64,000 nt of DNA from Thalassia testudinum (taxonomy: Eukaryota; Streptophyta; Magnoliopsida; Alismatales; Hydrocharitaceae). Below, one piece after another: positions 56,932 through 64,000 of the stretch. Position numbers and translations under genes: made by a program. Below the pieces are notes generated by a model, which was not told where the DNA came from, searched no databases, and saw only the letters and a list, made by a program, of their open reading frames with translations. How positions within the stretch are numbered: the stretch's first letter is position 1; each line of letters begins with the position of its first letter. The DNA lies in NCBI GenBank assembly GCA_037157565.1, contig JAZHRO010000012.1:57093501-57157500 (forward strand), in the 5' to 3' direction.

Positions 56932-58149
56932 TGTATGAGCACTTGTCAAAGCAGGCTTCAGATGAGAAATCAGACTACACGGATGGATTCAGAACGACGA
57001 ACGGAGTCCAACGGACTTGAAATCGGCCAAATCCAACATCCAGAGCTCCCACAATGGGCCCAAGAAGTTTTGACCATTGATCTGATGATCAACGGCCCAC
57101 GGTGTGCCATGTGGCGCTCGCCCACCGCGTCCAGATCGCACCCGCTTCCTCCATCTGGAGAGCAGATCTCAGCCGTTCGATCCACGCTCGCGGTCGCCGC
57201 GACAAAGCAGCGGGGGTAGCGCAGCGGTTGGAGCGCACGCTCGCGCCCACGCGACGTGGTACGAGCCGCGCGGAGTTGAAATTCAGAGACGACGACAGGC
57301 GTGGGCGAAATTGAGCCGCCGATCAGCAGCAGACGGGCGAGATAGCGTGATGTGGCACCCGCAGATGTGCCCTGGCCAAACGTGCACGATGTCGCGGGCG
57401 CATGGGCGCGATCCAGGCGAGCGCCTCGCGTGAGATCCCAGCCGTCCGATCTTTGATTGGACGGCTCGTAGCGTGTGCACACGGATCGTGCGTGAGGAAG
57501 AACAGCTGCGGGCGAGCGACCAACGGGCAGGGGGCTTCACCGACATTTTGGTAAGGGTTTTAGCGATGTCCTTGACGTCGCTAAAACCCCTTCTTCATTT
57601 GGAAAGCCCTTCTCCCTATTTAAACCCCTTCCAACCGCTCATTCAAGGCATTCATTCCACTTGCAACTACTCTACCCCTCTTATAGCTACCTTCAAGCTC
57701 TTTTGTAATTGTCGGAGATGACGAGCCGCTGACAGAGCCTTCTTCACCACTGTGGCTACCTCGCTGCCCTCCCTCTCTCTCTTTCTTCCCTTCTTTTAAG
57801 CTTTACTTTACTTATGTTTAAGCATGTATCTAATGTTGTAATTTATGAACTAAAGCTGCATGATTAATGAAATTATTTTCCATTCAGTTGCTTACTCTAT
57901 TTCATATTCAAGTTGCATGTTAAGAATGAAACGATTCCAACCCTAATCTTTCTCTCTCTCGCTTTTCACCCGTGCCATTTCACAAGCAAAACTCCACGAT
58001 TTTCGTGACAATAAGTGACGAGAAAAATCTGATTTTCATGCCTCCCTGAGACCGACACTCGAACTCACATCCGTTTCTTTACTTTAAAACCGGCGTGCAA
58101 GTGCAAACTATAATGACACTTCCAAACACACACGCATGAACGCACGTCA
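56932..58149 (+). mobile_element. 5' LTR of Athila-like element F (about 1.2 kb)
   Basis: The end ACGTCA at 58144-58149 precedes an Athila-type primer site. The start is set at TGTATGAGC by resemblance to the TGATGAG starts of LTRs B and H; it is approximate. A TATA-like CTATTTAAACC lies near 57617-57627, just after a perfect inverted repeat (57555-57589). The middle (57100-57480) is GC-rich without a credible protein. Confidence 0.6.
57555..57589 (+). repeat. perfect 12-bp inverted repeat in LTR F
   Basis: GGGTTTTAGCGA (57555-57566) faces TCGCTAAAACCC (57578-57589) with an 11-base spacer containing TGACG. It lies about 28 bases upstream of the TATA-like sequence, so it may be a promoter element or a stem in the transcript. 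Confidence 0.8.
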
Positions 58150-58154
58150 GTTTT

Positions 58155-58172
58155 TGCCGCTGTTGCTGGGGA
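58155..58172 (+). other. element F primer-binding site (tRNA-Asp type, diverged)
   Basis: TGCCGCTGTTGCTGGGGA differs at three of 18 sites from TGGCGCCGTTGCCGGGGA, the Athila-type site also present intact in B1 at 62931. Confidence 0.75.
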
Positions 58173-59338
58173 GGCAACGGATTTGTTTTGTCACTTCCAT
58201 TTTACATCCATTCTCATATCGTCTAACACCTTGTCTCCTTTTACTTGATGGTTGCAGGAATTCGACGCTTGGACGACGAAGCAGCGCAACCCATGACGGT
58301 AATAAGGGAGTAGGTGCAACAAGGACCGGTAGTAAGTAGTTCTTCACTCATGACTGTTTGCTTGCTTGAAAAATTAAAAAAATTGTAAAATTGAAAACAA
58401 TTGGCGTGGTGTATGATTACCTGACCCACATCCTTAACACATCACCCAGCAAAAAAAAAAAAAGTACACTTTAACATTCTGAATAAATTCTTGGGGTGTT
58501 CTTTTCTCTTTTTGAGTGGTGTTTGCGAAGCCACCGTGGATTGACTTGGGCCGTACCACTCAACCCTAAAAATGACTCATCTAATAGAAGCTGCATGATC
58601 ATTAGGATGAGTACATTAGGGTTTTAGAGCCTCTACACAATAAAAGGAAATCTACTTTCACCAAATTGTGTATAAAACTTGACGTGCCCACTGAAACTTG
58701 TCTGAAAATATTAAGACACGTCAACCCTAAAAGACACTAAAGTAAGGATAAAACACTAAAAGACATTACATCTTGAAAAAATCCTTACTTGAAAACCATG
58801 TTTTGATAGAAGCACACACTCTGAAAGTGGAAAATTAAGAGGCACCACCCCAATCAACGCCTCATCACATAACCCTAGCACAAGCATTATACTAGCCCTT
58901 TTAAAACTGAGTAGACGTGCCATAGGCAGGACTGAGTTAAGTCTCGAGAGGTGAGGTTTTGTTTGCTGGGCACTTGGCTTTCATTCCCTTGGTAGAATTT
59001 GGTGACTAGGCTGCGGGGCAATGTCAAATGACCGCAGTTGTGAGGTCTATGGAACCGGAGGTGCAAGCCAAAGGAAGAACCTTCCCTACAATCCTCTTGT
59101 AATCAACCTGGCTAGATTAGCCTTGGGAAGGGGAGTCCAGTTCTTATGGACTTAATCACCCCTTTTGAGAATACACTATAAGGACTAGGCTTGTTTGCTT
59201 GATTGAACACACTTCTCGCATCTATCGCTCTCCGCATCCCCTCCTGTTCTTCTTTAGTGTATGCACGGGAGATGCTCACTGCATCCTGAGTTGTTTGTTT
59301 TGGGACGGGAATCTAGGCGACTTGATTCTGCTAGAAAC
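58173..59338 (+). other. element F untranslated leader
   Basis: Region between primer site and gag with no long frame. A leader of this length is usual in Athila-like elements. Confidence 0.6.
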
Positions 59339-60183
59339 ATGGCTGAACCTAGGGTAGATGAGGTTGAGGACCAACCCCCACCGGACACAATGGCCATTAT
59401 CCAAGCCCAGATTAATGCAAACCATCGGCTTCAGCAACAATAGAACCACACCATCATGCAAGCCATACACCGATTACAGAACCCACAAGGGCAACCACCG
59501 CCACCTTTCCAAGGCTCACAAGGGCAACCGCCACTTGATGTACCACCATTTCAGGATCAACTGAGGCCCCTCCACGATTTCTACAATCCTTTTGCTATTA
59601 GAGTCGAGCCACACCTTAGGATCCCCGAAGGGGGAGATGATTTTGAGCTAAAACCAAATGTCCTAAGTCTGATCCAGAGTTACTTCCATGGAAGCTCAAA
59701 TGAGGACCCCTTCCAGCAGCTAGAGGATCTTGACTGGATAACACGAACTGTGAAACCTAGGAACATTAGCCTTGACATTGTTATAATTAAGATGTTCCCT
59801 TTCTCGTTGAGAGACAAGGCTTCTCACTGGCTTAGAACCCTAGGTAGACCCATCACCACCTGGGAAGAACTGAGGCATGCATTTCTAAAGAAATTCTTCC
59901 CCATAGGAAAGACCAATGCCCTCAGAAGAGCTATCACTACCTTTACACTCCAGGGTGGGGAACAGTTCCATGAGGCGTGGGAAAGATTTAATGAACTCTT
60001 GAGGAAATGCCCACACCACGAAGTACCAAGGTGGAAATTGGCCCAGATTTTCTACCATGGTCTGGACAGCAACCTACGGAACTTCGTCGATGACTCATGC
60101 AGGGGGAACTTCCTGAACAAGGACGAGGAAAGCGCGTTTGAGCTCTTTGAGTCTATGAGCGAAAATTCGCTCAACAATGCCTC
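59339..60183 (+). pseudogene. Athila-like gag of element F, interrupted
   Basis: Starts MAEPRVDEVEDQPPP. A single in-frame TAG at 59441-59443 follows ANHRLQQQ, and the same frame then continues open to 60183. The Gag core is well preserved: FELKPNVLSLIQSYFHG, FPFSLRDKASHWLRTL, TWEELRHAFLKKFFP, KTNALRRAITTF, CPHHEVPRWKLAQIFYHGL, and AFELFESMSENS near the cut. LTR B1 is inserted at 60184, so the nucleocapsid and pol are not in the window. The good preservation apart from one stop suggests F is younger than elements C and D. Confidence 0.88.
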
Positions 60184-61115
60184 TGATGAGAACCTCATCA
60201 TGAGCCATAACTAGCTCATTTTGACCTAATACAAAGGGTAAAAGCTCCTACATAACTCAAGGAAAGGCTTAACTCAGAGAGATTCTGAGTTCGCAAAGAA
60301 AACAGAAACTAAGGGGTAAAAATGCAATTTCACCAATCCAATCTAAAAATAGGGTAACTCAGGGTCCAAACATAGGTCAAAGCAACCTAATAAGAATAAA
60401 AGTGGGATGAGATGATTCAATAAGGGCTATAGCAGCTCTAAGGAATTAAATGACATCCTGTAACCCTAAAAACAAACCCACTTAAAAACACGAGGTTCGA
60501 GGCAGAGAAAAAAATCAACTAAATCCTCTAAAATTCATATAAAAATAATCTCTAGGGTTTAGAACCTTCAATTTGGCCTTAGGAACCCATTTTGACCTAC
60601 ATTGAGAACCATGCCCAAATTAACAACTTAATTTGGATTTTTGCGTAAATTGACCGATCAAACAAGGCTTAATCTGGAAATAAAATTCACCATCATAATC
60701 CTTAGGTCCCAATTAGTCATGTATAAAAACTTGAGCCTAAGAGGAAACCTTCTTGACCAACTTTACACTTTGGTCCTCATTTATTTACTTTTTGGCCCTC
60801 AACTTTTGAACCCTCACATTTCTGCCCCTAACTCTCCTTCGTTCTTTGCATCCAGGTCCCTCCTGCCAAAACCTGACCAGCACCATGCTCCGACGACCTT
60901 GCGCGGAGCATGGCGCCGCGCAGGGTAAGGGGGAGGGTCTGGCAAGACAACCGGGGGTGCCCTGCGTCGTCAGCCGTCGCAAGAACACCCCCCTGGTCGC
61001 TGCAACCCACCATACCGGCCGTGCGAACGCACGGACGGTATGGGTCTCCATCTCCGGCGTCCTCCGGCGAGGGAGACACGTCGTCTCCCTCTGCCCTCCT
61101 CTCTGATTCCGCCCC

Positions 61116-61123
61116 TATAAATA
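61116..61123 (+). promoter_or_regulatory. TATA box of LTR B1
   Basis: CCCCTATAAATACCCCC, a near-consensus plant TATA box within the LTR, about 930 bases from its start. Confidence 0.65.
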
Positions 61124-61607
61124 CCCCCGTCGCTCCGCCGTTCTCAGCAGCTCGGTCCTGACGGAGAAAGACCCCCACTTCCTCTCTTCCCACTCCGACA
61201 GGAAGCCCTCCAGCTCCGGCGGCCTCCCCTCTTCCTCCTCGTCGCTCTGCCGCACTACCAGCTGCAGGGTTGCTCTGCCTCGCTCTTCCCGCGCCACGCC
61301 GCACCCAGCTGGCGTCTCTCCGGCCCTCTCCTCGCCGCCGCCCCTTCCCCTGGGCAGCTTCTTCTCCGGCGGCCCCTCCTCGTCCTGCTAAGTAGGTAGA
61401 ACTCCTCCTCTTCCTCCCCTTTTCCTTTTCCTCACTTTACATCTTTACTGTTGCGCCGATCCGACCAATCGCCCTCACCTTCTCCACCTCCGGCCCCTGC
61501 TCCGGCGACCCGCTCCCATCACTCCAGCAACCCACACGGCTCGCCGACCACCGCAGAACCTCCGCCTCCTCACCCTAATCAACCTCCGCCCTTCCACTTC
61601 CCCCAAA

Positions 61608-62015
61608 TCACCCTCTGCAACTCCACCGAACAAACCCATCTCCCAACCTGCAGTTTGACCTGGGGCAGCCCTTAGGCTCCGCCCCGCCGCCTGCACACCC
61701 CCCGACCACCTTCGCCGTACCACGGCGAAGGTCCTCTGCGTTTCTGATTGGGCCGAGAGGCCGTTTCTCTGTGGGCAGGTACCTGCGCTCGCCGCCGCCA
61801 TTGTTGAAGCGAAGCAGCTTCTTCACCTGCTGCCCCAGGTGCGCCACGCCCAGGTCACGCTCCCAGGCAGTGCGAGGCATCTTCGCGAAGTACCAGGCTG
61901 CAGTCGAGTCGAAGCTCTCGCGCGAAGCCCCCGCGCTTCGCCTCGACTGCCGCTGCTTCCTCCTCGTAGGCATCCAAATTGGGGTGGGACATTTAGTCCC
62001 ACCTCGGAAAGCCAT
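61608..62015 (-). other. antisense 135-codon frame inside LTR B1, possible captured exon
   Basis: On the minus strand the middle part reads like a folded protein rather than GC-driven noise: FDSTAAWYFAKMPRTAWE, then RDLGVAHLGQQVKKLLRF and RYLPTEKRPLGP. I do not recognise a family with confidence. B2 lacks this region, so conservation cannot be tested within the window. It may be a host exon carried in the LTR, or chance. Confidence 0.25.
61996..62006 (+). promoter_or_regulatory. USE-like snRNA promoter motif
   Basis: GTCCCACCTCG differs at one base from the plant snRNA upstream sequence element RTCCCACATCG. A TTAAA-containing CTTAAAG begins at 62031, 24 bases after it, close to the spacing seen in RNA polymerase III-type snRNA genes. 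No snRNA sequence follows. Weak evidence. Confidence 0.25.
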
Positions 62016-62329
62016 TGAGGCGAACGGGCGCTTAAAGGCAAAACGTGCCTTAAGCTGTTCGCCTCAGTTCACGGGGTGAGGTCCCCTTCACCCGCCCGAC
62101 TACCCGGCCTCGTCCGCACGCACGCCTTGCGGACCTGGCCCGACCCGACTTAGCCTGACCTGCACTCCTCCCCCACCACGCACGCCGGTGGGCCTAGACC
62201 CGGGCGCGACCCATACCCGACTACCAGGCAGCTCTGGGAGAGCTTTCCTAAGAGCGGCTTCTGTGAGAGAGAAACGCGGGGGGGGAGGGTAGAGTAGGTT
62301 TTTGCCTGTTGATGAGAGCTTTGAAGTGT

Positions 62330-62735
62330 GCAGGCACAGGAGAAGAAGAAGAAGACGAGCGAGGCAGAGAAGAAGGACGACGAAAGCTGAAGGAAGGAGG
62401 AGCACTGTAGCAGCGGCGGTTTAAGTCGTCTGATTGGAAAATCAAATGACGCTCTGAAGGCAGAAAAGAGGAAGAAGAACAGGACCGCAAGGGAAAAGAA
62501 AAAGAAAGAGACAAGCAGAAACAAGAGCTGAAAGAAGAAGAAGAACATCACCCACTGCTACAGATAAGGAAGACAGAAAGAAAAAGAAGAAAGAAGGAGA
62601 GACGACGTCCTGACAGCAAAAGCAGAAGAAGAGAGCACGAGAAGAAGATCTGAAGAACAGAAGGCAGAAGAAGAAGACCACAAGGAGATAAGGAAACCAA
62701 AAGCCGAAGAGGAAGAAGAGAAGAGAAGAAGAAGC
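62330..62735 (+). repeat. long purine-rich (GAA-rich) tract in LTR B1
   Basis: About 400 bases are strongly purine-biased on the plus strand (runs of GAAGAAGAAG), followed by a short CT repeat at 62741-62762. It lies in the presumed R/U5 region, so an RNA from B1 would carry it. Confidence 0.75.
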
Positions 62736-62930
62736 CAAATTTTCATCTCTCTCTCTCTCTCTTTATTTTTGTAATAAGAATTTGTACCCCTAGAATACGA
62801 CTTGCTCCCTGAGTTCGACCTCAGGAACTCTTTTATTTTCTGAGTAAAAAAATTATATATTTGAAATGATGGCAATAACTGGCTATACTACAACGCTATA
62901 ACAAAACCTAGTTATCGCCACGTCATTTCT

Positions 62931-62948
62931 TGGCGCCGTTGCCGGGGA
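62931..62948 (+). other. element B1 primer-binding site (tRNA-Asp type)
   Basis: TGGCGCCGTTGCCGGGGA, the standard site of Athila-type and related plant gypsy elements, complementary to the 3' end of tRNA-Asp. It is intact and marks 60184-62925 as a 5' LTR with the element running to the right. Confidence 0.9.
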
Positions 62949-64000
62949 GCAACGGCTATTCTAGAGGTAAACATTCCTGTTTCTTTTAGTTTCTGATAAT
63001 CTCCTCTCTTTTGTGCAGCTACAGGAAATCAAGAAGACAAGCAACCGCACGACAACCACTCCGAGGACAGGTAATTTTTTTTTTTTTTCCTCTCGCTATT
63101 AACCCCTAAACTCTAAAGAGGAGGAAAAGAAAAGAACAAGAAATATAGGGCTAACCTGTCTTCCATACTTAGTAACCATAAAAAGTTGCATGTTTTCAAC
63201 CCATTATTCCTGCACACTATTAAGGGTATTTAAGGGCTAACACATTCTTGCTTGAGCCCTAATTACCCAACAAAGAGCTAACTGGACCAAGTAGAGCCAA
63301 CCTAGGATCCAACACTAGGGATTTAGAGACACACTCTTTAAGCAAGAATTGAGAAAACCAAATGAAGTGTGCCCAAGCCCTTGTCTGAAAACACTTATTC
63401 AGAGAAACCCTAAACAATTGGCTCTCTAAACACTTGAACCCAAAAAGAAAGGACCCAAAAGCTCTCAAAGGAACAAGAGGTAAAGTTGACCCCTTGGGTC
63501 AACCAACCTTAAAATTAGGTCACTTTCTCACTCAAAATACCTAAGAGTTCAAGTGTAACTTTAAGCACCCTGATCTTAAACTAAAATTGGTAGACTTAAG
63601 AGGTCAAGATCCCCATTCTGATCTACCTGGAACCGTAGTGACAAGAGAGGTCGGGTGGGGGAAACCCTGTAACCCGTGGGGACGCTCTACCGTGTAGGGG
63701 TCTTTGCGGGACTCTCCCTCTCTGGCTGCCCAGGTAATTCTCAGGTGGACGATCTTTCTGATCAAGGGGTCCATCTGCCCCGAACCTCTATAGTCACCCA
63801 ACATTTTTTGGGTGTCTTGATTGGGTCCAGCACCTACTTATCTCATCCAGTCCTTCAGTATTTTGTAGGAGGTCCTTGAAACCTCCTATAGAAATTCACT
63901 CTCCCCGAGGCTAAGCCTCGGCTCCCTTATTTTTACAGAAATCATTCGCATAGCCCCTCTTTCCTCTGATTCTGAACAAAGTCCCCTTCTTCCATTAATT
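62949..64000 (+). mobile_element. element B1 untranslated leader, continues past window
   Basis: No long coding frame is present before the window ends. The position between primer site and expected gag suggests a leader like that of F. Gag and pol should lie to the right of 64000. Confidence 0.6.

Larger units (their letters stand above)
60184..62925 (+). mobile_element. 5' LTR of Athila-like element B1 (about 2.74 kb)
   Basis: Starts TGATGAGAACCTCATCATGA within the F gag (left flank GCCTC) and ends near CACGTCA, six bases before the primer site. The end is approximate to a few bases. TATAAATA at 61116-61123 gives a likely start near 61.15 kb, leaving some 1.7 kb of R/U5. That tract includes a GC-rich part, a minus-strand open frame (61608-62015), an snRNA-promoter-like motif (61996-62006) and a purine-rich tract (62330-62735). 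AATAAG near 62773 may serve in polyadenylation. B2 at 29180-33075 is a second, truncated copy. Confidence 0.85.

Overview
This window is plant nuclear DNA. It holds two host genes and a dense layer of dead, nested LTR retrotransposons. The evidence for an angiosperm is a DUF1218 membrane-protein gene, a COBRA-like (COBL) cell-wall protein gene, plant-type retrotransposon primer-binding sites (tRNA-Asp-type, initiator-tRNA-Met-type and the GGCGCCGTCTGTGGG type), and Ty3/gypsy Tat- and Athila-like plus Ty1/copia Gag and Pol remnants. The very GC-rich COBL reading frame would suit a monocot, but this does not prove it.

Layout. 1-1195: end of a family-A LTR. 1196-6600: AT-rich DNA with a striking block of four adjacent hairpins. 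6601-20501 (minus): a three-exon DUF1218 gene, rebuilt here from splice sites and reading frame, whose second intron is about 12.2 kb because a coding-poor Tat-like LTR element (D1, 7446-16151) sits in it. 21310-34185 (minus): a decayed Tat-lineage gypsy element (C). Its RT is split by a 1.67-kb solo LTR (H), and its gag is split by Athila-like DNA (G, B2), which is itself split by a family-A solo LTR (A1). 34186-41539: intergenic DNA with a LINE-like remnant, a copia LTR and clustered short repeats. 41540-44153: family-A LTR (A2). 45401-47380 (minus): COBL gene. 47700-51043: plain intergenic DNA. 51044-64000: a stack of insertions: D2 fragment, copia element E in D2, family-A solo LTR (A3) in E's LTR, Athila-like F in E's internal region, and Athila-like B1 in F's gag. 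B1 runs off the window end.

Only the two host genes look intact. No retroelement open frame is complete: I see a stop in the protease active-site triplet, a changed RT catalytic motif, a missing integrase, in-frame stops and a frameshift. Three complete insertions have exact 5-bp target-site duplications (A1 TCTCC, A3 AAAAG, H CCCGC), and all three are solo LTRs. I found no operon, CRISPR array, tRNA, rRNA or new multi-gene system. The most informative items are the gene with a retroelement-filled intron, the GACGTC-rich LTR family, the Tat-like pair of coding and coding-poor elements with variable tandem arrays, and the hairpin block near 3.3 kb.
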